The notes under the pieces were generated by a model. The model worked only from the letters and a program-made list of their open reading frames with translations, was not told where the DNA came from and did no database searches. Shown here one piece after another: positions 54,548 through 64,000 of a stretch of DNA of 64,000 nucleotides; within the stretch, counting starts at the first letter, position 1; every line of letters begins with the position of its first letter. A program made the translations under genes and the position numbers. The DNA is from Paramecium tetraurelia (lineage: Eukaryota; Ciliophora; Oligohymenophorea; Peniculida; Parameciidae), in contig NW_001799444.1 in the NCBI RefSeq assembly GCF_000165425.1, positions 372,001-436,000 on the forward strand, written 5' to 3'.

Positions 54548-55979
54548 ATGAAAACAATAGATAAATATACATTGCTCAATTAAATAGGGTAAGGACAATA
54601 CGGCAAAGTATACAAGGCGAATAAGCATAACACTCAAGAATATTATGCAATCAAAGTCATCAAACTGACTCGATTTAAACAATTACCGAAATTAACTTAA
54701 TTCACAATGAACGAAGTGGAAACATTAAAACGAATTAACAACCCAAATGTGATCAAATTTATCGAATTATTCAATTCTAAGAATAACCTATATTTAGTTT
54801 ATGAGTTTTGCAATGGTGGTAATCTTGAAGAGTATATTCAAAGAAGCCGGAACCTCAGGGAAAGCGATGCGATGGATAAATTTGCTTAATTATTGAATGG
54901 GTTTGAATCTTTGCAGAAGGAGAACATTCTGCATCGAGATTTGAAGCCTTCCAACATTCTTTTGCATGACAACATTGTGAAGATAGCAGATTTCGGTTTT
55001 TGTAAAAATATTGAACCTTTCGATCTCACTTAAACAATGGTAGGATCTCCAATTTACATGGCCCCTGAAATCTTGTTGGGAGAACCCTATAGCTTCTCTG
55101 CTGACATCTGGTCTCTTGGAGTGTGTCTTTACGAGATGCTGTTTGGAAGATGTCCCTATGAAGACGTGACCATTCCAAGATTAATGTACCAAATCCAAAA
55201 TCAACCTGTAACGATGCACACCATATTAGCTGACATTCCCTTACCAAATCGGAGAGGGAATCGAACGACTGTTGAGAAGGATGCTCACTGTTGATCCGAG
55301 ACAGAGAATATCCTGGCAAGAACTGTTTCAACTCAGGATCTCCAAAAGTCAGAAGAGTGTCTCGCCACTCACCAACAGTAATAGAAGAGGTGTATCTCGT
55401 AAGTGTAATATAATTTAATATTAGCAATTAGATAAAACTCCTCGCCCTATCAACAAGTGTTCCAGAAGAAGAACAGTCAGCACTTCTCCTCAAAGATGAC
55501 TGAGTCATCCGAAAGTGGAATCTACACTAACATCAAGATCATCCTGCAACAAAGGAAACAATTGCATGAGCACATTCAAGCCATCATCAAACTCTTAGAG
55601 GTCAATGACAATGTCCACGTCCCCTTAATGGTACTCTTCATGATTAGACACATACAATCTCAACTGAAATTAAATTTCGACTCTCTCATCAGATTAAGAG
55701 AATTCAAGAACACTCCTCAGTTCGACAAGATACAAAGTATTTATAAGGAAGACGAAAGGTATTCCTTTTTTAATTACTCTCTCTCCTTTTAGCTAAATCT
55801 TCCTCGTCGAAAAGCAGATAGTCCAGGAATTGAACAAGTCCCAATGTCCTTCTGACAACGTCACCACCGAAGAATTCCAATGGAATACTAAATAGTTCTT
55901 GCGTACCATCTCCGATGATATCCAATTGTCAGAATTGCAGAAATATTTCTATCGATTTTTAGATTCACTTAATAAATGA
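54548..55979 (+). CDS. ATG1/ULK-like Ser/Thr kinase
   Basis: Introns of 22, 26 and 34 nt give 449 residues. A complete kinase domain (about 7-260): [92 protein letters not shown], ending [10 protein letters not shown]. The activation segment and the [12 protein letters not shown] hinge are typical of ATG1/ULK kinases, which start autophagy or act in ciliary signalling. The C-terminal 180 residues contain a helical pair ([19 protein letters not shown] and [13 protein letters not shown]) that could be a tandem MIT-like region, as in ATG1, but this is not certain. Confidence 0.9.
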
Positions 55980-56000
55980 TATAAATATAATATTGATATT

Positions 56001-56689
56001 TCATATTTTCACCTTTTTATTTATGTCATCGCCAGATATCCAAGCTTAGATTTATTGTTAACACTTAGTAAATGCTTCATACTCGATGTTATCAACAATT
56101 ATTTAATATTTTTCCCGCTCTATTTCAATAAATGCAGTTGGAGACGTATTTTATATCATATGCACAATCAATCCTATCTGCTCCGGAGCCAATTATTTTA
56201 AATTATTCGAAAATTCCACCTTGTCATTATAAGTCACCTATTCCTAAGGTTCCTCCTGATACACATCCGATGTAATCTCCTTTGTTTTTGGTACCACCTA
56301 AGGAAGGTTCACAAGAGGCAGATAATTCTTCACATTCTTCTTAAACAACCTTTCCAACTTCTCAGCGATTTTGGTTATCCACTATCAATCTTAATTCAAA
56401 TTATTACACTCTGCGGTCCATTGTACAATTTGCAATTATCCCAAATTAGTGATATCTCATCCAAACACTCCTCTACAGTTTTGTATGCATTGTTATTCAA
56501 TTTCAATTGTACCGTCCCTAAATCCATAGGTCTCTTAACTATTTAGATATAATCAGGCAGATTCAATCTCTTATAATCTACAGGCTAACGAAACTCGACA
56601 CTATCATTTGAGTCAATCAATTGTTGAACTATTTAATTCAGTCGTTTTTATTCATCTTTATTTAGTGGAGTTTGAGTATTTTTTATCAT
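56001..56689 (-). CDS. BET-type protein: one bromodomain plus NET domain
   Basis: One 26-nt intron gives 220 residues. A bromodomain occupies about 10-110: EFRQPVDYKRLNLPDYIQIV, KRPMDLGTVQLKLNN, and a DNCKLYNGPQS helix with the acetyl-lysine Asn. An NET domain follows at about 150-200: FSNNLKQLAPEQIGLIVHMI, EIEREKYQIIVDNIEYEAF. Bromodomain followed by NET is the BET architecture, here with one bromodomain as in plant GTE proteins and short yeast Bdf-like forms. It should read acetylated histones and recruit transcription machinery. Only 21 bp separate its stop from the stop of the convergent ATG1-like kinase. Confidence 0.9.
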
Positions 56690-56870
56690 TCAGATGAGAT
56701 TGTATATAATATTTATATAAAAATGAGATAATATATCTTTTCCTCTTTTAACCTTCTGCCTCTCCTCAAATTCTAATAACACCATTAGAAAATGCTTTCA
56801 TCATACCTTCTAATTTCAGCATTCTTTCATTCTCATTTCATTTATATAATTAATAGAAATAAATCTTAAA

Positions 56871-59027
56871 ATGGATCCAAGAATGCTAGTTAATTATAAC
56901 ATTGAAGCTCCAGCTCCGAATTATCCAAATAGAAGTTTTTTCCTTGAGAAATTAATTGGTTATGGAGCTGAAGGATTTGTCTATTAAGGGAAAGTGTCAA
57001 AGTGGAACAACAGGGTAAACGATAGAGTTGCTTTAAAATTGCAACCAAAAATTAAATAAGACGAAATAAATTTCATATTGTCCCTTATTTCAATTTAAAA
57101 TAAATGCGAACAAGCAAGCAACCCAAAATTATTGTCGTTATCAGAACAGGCATCTTGTAATATTATCAGAGTTTATGAAATAATTAAATGGAATAATTAT
57201 ATCCTCATTCTGATGGAAGCTGGAGTCTAAAACTTGAATAGTTATTTGTTATCTGAAAAGAACCTAACTATTTAGACTAAACTAGATATTATGAAATAAG
57301 TATTGCCAATTTATATAAATTAGATCACATAATCTATTCTATTCTTGCACCAGATTGGGATAATTCACAGAGACATTAAACCAGAAAACTTCATGCAAGT
57401 CGGTTAACAATTCAAATTAATTGACTTCGGCTTGATTCGCCAAAACAGTGAACTAATAAAAACCGCTCATGTTGGAACTCCTCTGTTTGCAAGTCCAGAG
57501 ATCTTTGAAGAAACTACTCACTATACGTAATCGGTTGATATCTGGTCATTGGCTTGTGTTTTCTATGAAATTATTCAATCTTAACCCCTTATTTCAGGTA
57601 CTCTATTACAATATATATGTATAGGAAATACTATTGAGGATGTTAAGAAAAGAGTACTAAATCATAAGTACCAACCAGAAGCAATTTACAACAAGATTGA
57701 ATCTTTATAAGTATCTACCTCATTGAAAAGTTTATTAAAGTAAATGCTCAACCCTTCTCCCTAAAAGAGATGCTCAATAGAGGAAGTTTTGGATCAACTC
57801 TAAAATATCATGAAAAATGATTATTAATTAGGGTAATAACGCGATAATCCTAGATTAAATGATAGCAAAGATAATCCTTAATAATAATAATTTATGAATT
57901 AATCTCCTTTCAGATAAAATAAAACTGATTAAAACTTCTTTGTTTTTCAGAATTAAAATAATTAACAACAAGGTTCGATCTAAAAGAATGGAGTTTTTCC
58001 AATCAACAATTAGTAATTTGAAATGTAAAATTTTGTGAAAGGTGGAATTTCTTAAATCTAATAAATTTTGGGAACTCAAGTCTAGCAAGCGTAGGATTAG
58101 AATAGGGAATTAATAGAATAGACTATAAGTTTAACTTAATAAAATAAATCATTAATAGAACTTACTGAGAAAAATTAAAAATAGATAGAATATTTGGAGA
58201 AGAAATTATTTGAAAAAGAAAAGGATGACTCGAAGGAAAAATCATAGATTGTCTCAAACAGAAGCTAATGCAATTGCGAAGCAGAGAATAAAAAATTATT
58301 GGCAGAGCTTTAAAAACATATGGAAAAAGAAAATTAATCAAATCTTGAATAAATTAATAAAATGAATAAAACTTTTTCATATTTCTAAAAATCAATAGAT
58401 AGGATTTCAACAAATCTTGAAGAAATTAAAAAATAGCATAATGAAGAACCCACTAATTCTAAAAATAGTCAGTAATAATCCACAAGCACTTTAAATAGTA
58501 TTATTGGTTTCATTTAAAACTCTGAAAAGAACATGTAATAATCAATTGCATAATTACAATAGAATATTTAGTCGTATTAACAAATTTTAAATAAGTAAAT
58601 AGAGAAAAATGAATTTGATGAATTTAATAATACATAAAAAAATTCAAATGATAATAATTCGAAAATGATTGCATAAATTTATAAGCAAAACTAACAATTG
58701 AATAACAATTTATATGCTGAAATAATCAGTAAATTTGAGAAATTATTGTATGAATCATCTTTAGGCATTATTCAAAATCTTAAACACGAATTTACCAAGA
58801 ATTATTCAAAGATTGCAGATAGAATACAAAACAATACTGGTCAATCTCAATAGCAAAATACACAAGCATAGACACAGGTTACATCACACCAAAACCGGTA
58901 TCAATTTCAACAAAATCAAGTTATATAATAGACAAATTAATAGGAAGGAGTAAATTATAGTATTTATATTTAATAATTAACATTAGGGTCGTCGAATAAA
59001 TAGGAAAAGCCTAAAACTTTGAAATGA
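56871..59027 (+). CDS. Ser/Thr kinase with coiled-coil Gln/Asn-rich tail
   Basis: One frame of 719 codons, ATG at 56871, TGA at 59025. The kinase domain (about 24-310) has IGYGAEGFVYQG, VALKLQPK, LMEAGVQNLNSYL, GIIHRDIKPENFM, FKLIDFGLIR, AHVGTPLFASPEIF and SVDIWSLACVFYEII. All catalytic residues are present. The tail is Gln/Asn-rich with coiled coils (EYLEKKLFEKEKDD and others), probably oligomerising. A 27-nt stop-free GT...TAG segment inside the kinase domain (after LIS) may be a spliced 3n intron, which would make the protein 710 residues and the join SGNTIEDVKKRV. Subfamily uncertain; typical of expanded ciliate kinases. Confidence 0.9.
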
Positions 59028-59061
59028 ATTATATATATTATCTATCAATCATAACATTGTC

Positions 59062-60477
59062 TCAAGGTTCTTTATCTTCATTTAACTTAGTTTTACCATT
59101 TGCTCTTAATTTTTTGCAAAGGCATAAAATATATAAAATCATTGCGAACAAAATGAATAGAAATATGATAGATAATGTTATCATCCAAATAGGAACTTTC
59201 TCTTCGATCTAAAATTTAAGTTTAATTAATTTAGTACAATTGGGTCAATCTCAACTGAGCACTCTTTTTCAAAATCTCTCCTTTAATTTTCAATCAACTA
59301 TTTAAAGATTTTATAGGAACATTTCTTCGAATCCGTATTACATATGTTCATTTCGGTGCCATTATAAAGGACTTTAATGTAATGATCATGGGTCTGTTCC
59401 TCTTCCCACAATTCCCAAATAATATTAGAAGCAAATCCAGGATAAGTGTAAATACAATTTTTGTTACTGACTTCTTGTCCCAAGTAAACCTAAGCCATGC
59501 ATTCGGCTGATGTAAAATTTAAAGCTGAAGCAATCAATTACACATTTATATCATGGGCTGAATAGATGATATATTTTTGACTCTTATCGGTCTCTTATTG
59601 GGTCAATGCTGTATCAAAATAGGAGAGTAAAGATTCGAAAAATGGTGAAGAAAACACATCTACCTGACTATCTTAATAATTAAATAATTTACTGCTTGGT
59701 TTGATAGAGCTGTAAGGCAATAGTTAGGGCATAGAGAGAGTCAACTTTAAGATATGTTTCTTTTGTGAGATTAGGGGGCATTGGATAATCATTGTAAATG
59801 CATGAATAAAATGTATCCATATATTCTGTAAGAGTGAATATGTTGAATTCAAGTGGATCAATATTCATTTCATTACAAAATTATAGTAAAGTGCTTTAAG
59901 CTTTAATCATTACAGATATAGTTAAGTTGGTTTGCATGTTTTGGACAAACATTTCATACCCTTTAGGACAAATAAGTATTGATAAGAGTCTATCATCAGT
60001 TATTGCTTCTCTCATGTGAATAGGTAGTATTTGAATATCATGTTGAATGGCTGATTATCCAATATCAGTCGGTGTTTCCGCTCCTGGGTTTGGTGGAATC
60101 AAATAACTATCCTTAACATTAGGCACTTTGGGTCCATTGTTTGAATACATCCCTTGCAAATTACTCATGGCACTCATGATTGTTCGATTAACATCTGTTG
60201 AGTAAACAAGGATTTACGAGGCATCATAGGTATCACTTAGGAATTATAACTCAGTTATATATCTCTATCTCATCCATTGACCTAACACAAAATGTTATCT
60301 CATTCCTGTAGGAGTTAGAAAGCCATTCAACAAATCATTATACAGAAAGTATTCACAATTCCAATTGCAATTTACAGGCGTTCTTGATCCATGTCTCCAC
60401 ATAGCCTAAATAAACAACAATTTATCAGCACACAAGCATTGATATAAAATAATTGAGATGATTAGAATAATTTTCAT
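59062..60477 (-). CDS. Histidine acid phosphatase, type I membrane
   Basis: Two introns (25 and 29 nt) give 453 residues. A signal peptide (about 1-16) precedes the catalytic block FIQAMWRHGSRTPV (28-35 carry RHGSRTP), whose His is the phosphate acceptor; the proton donor motif SAHDIN lies near 330. Cysteines and N-glycosylation sites (NRT, NLT, NGT) fit an extracytoplasmic domain. The second intron joins a C-terminal transmembrane helix (IWMITLSIIFLFILFAMILY) and a short basic tail. This is the layout of lysosomal acid phosphatase (ACP2). It likely serves the phagolysosome. Without splicing, the tail would read through charged sequence and lose the helix. Confidence 0.93.
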
Positions 60478-60751
60478 GAGTATCTCGAATATTTATTTAT
60501 GGATATATTTATTTAAGTTACATATCAGATTAAACAGGCATACATATATAAATTCTATATTGTCTATCTATAATATTATTAAAAATTTATGTAAATATTT
60601 TTGTAAAATAATTTAGTTTGTATATATCTAAAGGAAGTTGATAAAACTTAGAACTATCCTTTGATAAAATTGTAGATGTAAATCAAAACTATAAAAAATT
60701 ATATTAATTTCATTTATTTTGAAATAAATTTATTTGTAAAATAAATCCTCA

Positions 60752-61640
60752 ATGCTCTTGTCAACATCTAAATTGACTTCTTCAAAACTTTAAAGATCTC
60801 AGATATCGAGTCCTCAAAGATCAACTGTCAACTATCTAAGTCAGGACTTGGACTCCCCTTCTAGATAAAGAATAAAGCTTCTTTCAGACAAATGGAATCA
60901 CATCCAAAATGGAATTGATAAGGATAAATTAGAAAAGAGGGAGGTGTTAGAGGAAAGAATTAAAATCATTGAAGATGTTTTAGCATCAGAAAAACCAAAG
61001 GACGAATAGAAGTTCAAAGTGCTTAAGGATTCAGTATTGAAGTTGTAAGATTCTGCTCATAACTAAAAGTCCGAAAGAGAGGTTTGACTATCTCTTATGT
61101 TATATAGGCCTTTGATGACAAGAAAGAAAGAGACTTTAGAACTTTATCTGATAATATAGCTCTTTCTTTTGAATAGGAGAAGAATGCAAGAAGTCAGGGA
61201 GAAACCAAGCTACAAAAATAAATTGATGAGAGGTTTTCATAGATAACATTGACAATAACAAGGAACACACATCAATATGAGGATAGAAGTCAAGCTAAGA
61301 TAGCTGAAGTTCTTCAGTAGATTTAGATAGTGAAAAATTAATTGGATTAAGAAAGGAGATCAAGGTAGAACTATATACATATTGTTTCAGGGAAGAGTCC
61401 TCAGAAAGTTTGAGTGATTAGATGGATAGTGAAATCAATAAGTTTTCAGACTAATTGTTGGTTGAGAAAAAGGTGAGAGAAGAAACATAAGGGAAAATAT
61501 TCAGAATGATTGAAGATGTCCATGGGAAATTGTAATAGGACATTTCATTTGAAAGAAGAGAAAGAGAAGCCACGACTGAGGCATTATTGAAACTATTAGA
61601 AGATGCTTGCATCAAAATAGATAAAAATTTTAGATATTGA
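60752..61640 (+). CDS. SF-assemblin (striated fibre protein)
   Basis: Two 26-nt introns give 278 residues. After a Ser/Thr-rich head of about 50 residues the rest is one coiled coil with the even, gap-free heptads of SF-assemblin and beta-giardin, including FDDKKERDFRTLSDNIA and the end EALLKLLEDACIKIDKNF. The family builds the striated rootlet fibres attached to basal bodies. The head with SPQRS and SPSR motifs is a likely phosphorylation site for proline-directed kinases. Length matches the family (about 270-290). Paramecium kinetodesmal fibres are built from such proteins. Confidence 0.9.
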
Positions 61641-61783
61641 TATGATTATATCTATGTCATACGGTTTTATTTGGCCACATTTATTTATATATTGACTATA
61701 AAAGATGATGTTATTTCAAAATGACAATTTGAATGTCGCATGTATTATTTATAATGATAATGATTTCTATAATTGATGATATA

Positions 61784-62279
61784 TCATGCCTATTCTTATC
61801 CAACCTAGAGCTCAAGTTCAGCAATTCTTCTTTATAATCCAAGTAGTTGTTATTGTAAGGCAGTTTTCTCTCCTTTAAGAGCAGTAATTTACTATTATAA
61901 TCTAGAATTCTCTGCTTTCTGATGAGCAAAATGTCTATTGTTATTAAGTAATATGTACCTCTTCATTTCTTCTTCGATTCTCATGAGTTCATTAGTTAAT
62001 GTTTTCTTAACATCCTAAGTTTTCATGCTCAAAACTGATTCGAGTGTATCCTTCTCTGATTTCAATATTTAGACTTCTTTTTTGTGGAAATTCATCTCAT
62101 CCTAGATGCCTTTGATTGTTTCCTGATAGAATATATAATATCAGTTTCATTACTTCCAAGCTCATTAATTTCCCCTTCAAGGATGCAGGGTTTTATGATC
62201 CTGCAAAACTTTGACCTGTCTATCCCAAATCATTTCCTTTGGCAAGTGTATTTCCAGCTGACTTGAATGCGTTGCTCAT
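61784..62279 (-). CDS. Small coiled-coil protein (146 aa)
   Basis: Two introns (31 and 24 nt) give 146 residues. The N-terminus (AFKSAGNTLAKGND) is Gly/Ser/Asn-rich. Residues 38-146 form two coiled coils separated by a short AHQKAENSRLQQQ turn, the second (ALKGEKTALQQQLLGLQRRI) very regular. No domain name can be given; the look is that of small axonemal or trafficking adaptor coiled-coil proteins. Convergent with SF-assemblin (143 bp). Confidence 0.75.
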
Positions 62280-62664
62280 TGAGGATGTCGAGTGTATATT
62301 TATAAATTAAAATTATTATTAATTTATGAAATCTCTTATCACAATATAAAATTCTCATTATAGTTTATTATTGATTAATAAATGTTATTCAATCATCACA
62401 AAATTAATTTTAATTAGTTTTTTTATTGATTCACATTATAAATAGTGCAATCAATATATAAATGTAAAATTATAAATAAAATTTTAGAACATTCATAAAG
62501 CATCTTATATTAATATTAAATGAGTTCTGAAAATACTAATTATATTCTCATGGATGCTTTCAATTTGTTTGCAGTGATTAAGATTGAGTAAGATTTTCTA
62601 TTAGTCCTTCTACATATTGTTTAATATTTAAAAATCAGTATTATTATTAAAATTATTAAAATAA
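62280..62664. other. Intergenic, nothing recognised
   Basis: A 385-bp AT-rich spacer between divergent starts. A short ATG-started frame at 62521 is open for only part of it and has no coding character. Must contain both promoters; no specific site can be named. Confidence 0.5.
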
Positions 62665-63108
62665 ATGAGCTCTAATCCAAGTTCACCTCCAACTCCATAT
62701 AAGAATGGATCCATACTTTTAAATAGTTACACCATTAAGGACATCCTTAGACAATCACCTAACAAGAAAATTGACCTCTATGCCAAGATAATTGTAATGG
62801 AATTCGTTATTTTAGGCCATTTCTGAAGCATAATAATGTGATACAAAATATGGGCCACAATTCACCAAAAATATTTGTCTCTCAGACGGTACTGATATCA
62901 TTTGGGTATCAAGTAACGTAATTTGTTTTAGGCATCCTTACAATAGAAACTTTTAAATCAGCATTAGAACGATTTTATTCTAGAAAATCAGATAGTATTA
63001 AGAAACATGATCATCGAAGAGTAGGAAGGAGTAGTTTAATTAATTGATGACATTTGGACTTCAGTGTAGACTCCTGAGTCAGTGGAAATTAATTACTTCA
63101 CTTTATGA
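62665..63108 (+). CDS. Unknown 131-aa protein
   Basis: Introns of 22 and 26 nt give 131 residues. The N-terminus is Ser/Pro-rich. Residues 25-60 look folded (TIKDILRQSPNKKIDLYAK). After the second intron an acidic helix follows (NQIVLRNMIIEEQEGVV) and the end is DDIWTSVQTPESVEINYF. The second intron starts at the GTATCAAGT after IIW; a shorter GTAACG...TAG choice would give a poorer frame. No family recognised. Confidence 0.65.
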
Positions 63109-63321
63109 AATTCTTTATAAATTTTTTATATAGATACTTCACTTTATGATTATTATTTTTAACTGCTTGTTTTTAATTTATATTATTAAAATGAATAAAC
63201 CAATTGATTAATTCCAGTTTGAAGATTCAGACGACTCCCTGTTTCATTCATATCCATTTTAATTCAAAATTAAGGCTTTAAATCTCCAATATTTTTATGA
63301 CTCTAAATCATTAATATATTT

Positions 63322-63616
63322 ATGAAAAAAATTTTATACATAGCTATTGCTTTAGCTTGTATTGTAGCTTTCATGGCATTCAACGGCAGCATTTAAGAAT
63401 CTGTTTTTAAAAGAGTGAAAAGACACGATGTCTGGGGACCAGCATGCAGATAGAAATGCGCTGACAACAAGGGTGAAATCTGCGGATTTGTTTCACAGGG
63501 TTGTTGCACAATAGTATTGAAATTTATATGTTTAGGAACGTTGCTCAACAGGATTCACTGGGTAAAATTGCGAAAATAATTATAAATTACATATCCCAGG
63601 ATGTACAACAGATTGA
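63322..63616 (+). CDS. Secreted Cys-rich peptide with an EGF-like end
   Basis: A 22-nt intron (63514-63535) is needed to keep the Cys pattern; the product is 90 residues. A classical signal peptide (hydrophobic 4-19) is followed by KRVKRHD, a dibasic site that could be processed, and a Cys-rich segment with about ten cysteines in 45 residues, ending RCSTGFTGQNCEN, the C-x-x-G-F-T-G-x-x-C core of an EGF module. Probably a secreted or surface peptide; role unknown. A mating or defence peptide is possible but unproven. Positioned 213 bp after the previous gene. Confidence 0.72.
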
Positions 63617-64000
63617 TTTAGATAAATATTATTACATTATCGAAAATTATCATTATATTTACTTAAGGCAACTAAATTAATAGAGTTTATATATTGTTGA
63701 TAGTAAAATTTCAAATGATAATCGTAATCGATAGCATTAGATTTACTAAAAATATTTTAATTGATCTAAAATATTAATCTAAGTATAAATAGACGCCTTT
63801 GAATAAAAAACACCTAAATATAAATCTTAATCTAATTTTAAATTTGGGTCATTTTTGGTTTATAATTTGATTTGAAATACAATTGGTTTGCATTTAAGAT
63901 CTTATCTAAATATATTTATACAAAATTATATAATTTCAAAATAAAAATAATTGAAATTCCAGTGACATCAATATACCTCCTCAAAATTCACGTTCTTTTT
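63617..64000. other. Intergenic AT-rich end of window
   Basis: 384 bp, strongly AT-rich. The frame of the preceding unspliced exon stays open here by chance for lack of TGA, without coding character. No element recognised. Confidence 0.5.

Noticed and set aside
63191-63325. ATG-started frame of 44 codons
   Set aside because: Its TGA overlaps the start of the Cys-rich peptide gene and its sequence has no recognisable character.

Overview
The window is ciliate macronuclear DNA, most likely from Paramecium. Long coding regions stay open only if TAA and TAG are read as glutamine and TGA is the sole stop. Genes are interrupted by very small introns (mostly 19-34 nt, GT...AG), the DNA is AT-rich, and genes are packed with gaps of only about 20-300 bp. 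All models below were read by hand in that code; where I could, I checked that exon lengths minus introns give a whole number of codons. The standard-code ORFs of the window are mostly fragments or antisense shadows.

Layout. 1-9.4 kb: a partial unknown gene, OST5/TMEM258, a coiled-coil gene, exportin-2 (CSE1), a GGNBP2 orthologue and a small Sfi1-like coiled-coil gene. 9.4-18.5 kb: an HSPA12-like HSP70, an unknown gene, a coiled-coil gene, a DP-type E2F partner and a kinesin-13 with a polyglutamine tail. 18.6-24 kb: one large P-loop (NACHT/STAND-like) plus coiled-coil gene. 24-26.5 kb: two divergent papain-family genes, both with the catalytic cysteine replaced by glycine. 26.5-27.6 kb: the one real gene-poor stretch. 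27.6-34.4 kb: mRNA cap methyltransferase, a SHAQKYF-like Myb protein, and unknown and coiled-coil genes. 34.4-43.3 kb: a coiled-coil gene, two protein kinases (CAMKK-like and ULK-like), ribosome-biogenesis factor BOP1/ERB1 and a small conserved-looking gene. 43.3-49.6 kb: a vacuolar sorting receptor-like protein, a PAQR receptor with a large inserted loop, an unknown gene, YIPF6 and an SH3-like protein. 49.7-59 kb: a pseudokinase, a membrane protein, DNAAF5, an ATG1/ULK-like kinase, a BET-type bromodomain protein and a coiled-coil kinase. 59-64 kb: a membrane-anchored histidine acid phosphatase, SF-assemblin, two small genes and a secreted Cys-rich peptide.

Themes. There is no operon logic, but several genes fit a ciliated, phagotrophic cell: cilia and basal bodies (DNAAF5, SF-assemblin, kinesin-13, many coiled-coil proteins), endolysosomal traffic and digestion (VSR-like receptor, acid phosphatase, papain-like proteins, YIPF6, OST5), and signalling (four intact kinases plus one pseudokinase). 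I saw no rRNA, tRNA, CRISPR array, transposon or virus-like element. Functional names rest on motif recognition from memory, not on searches.
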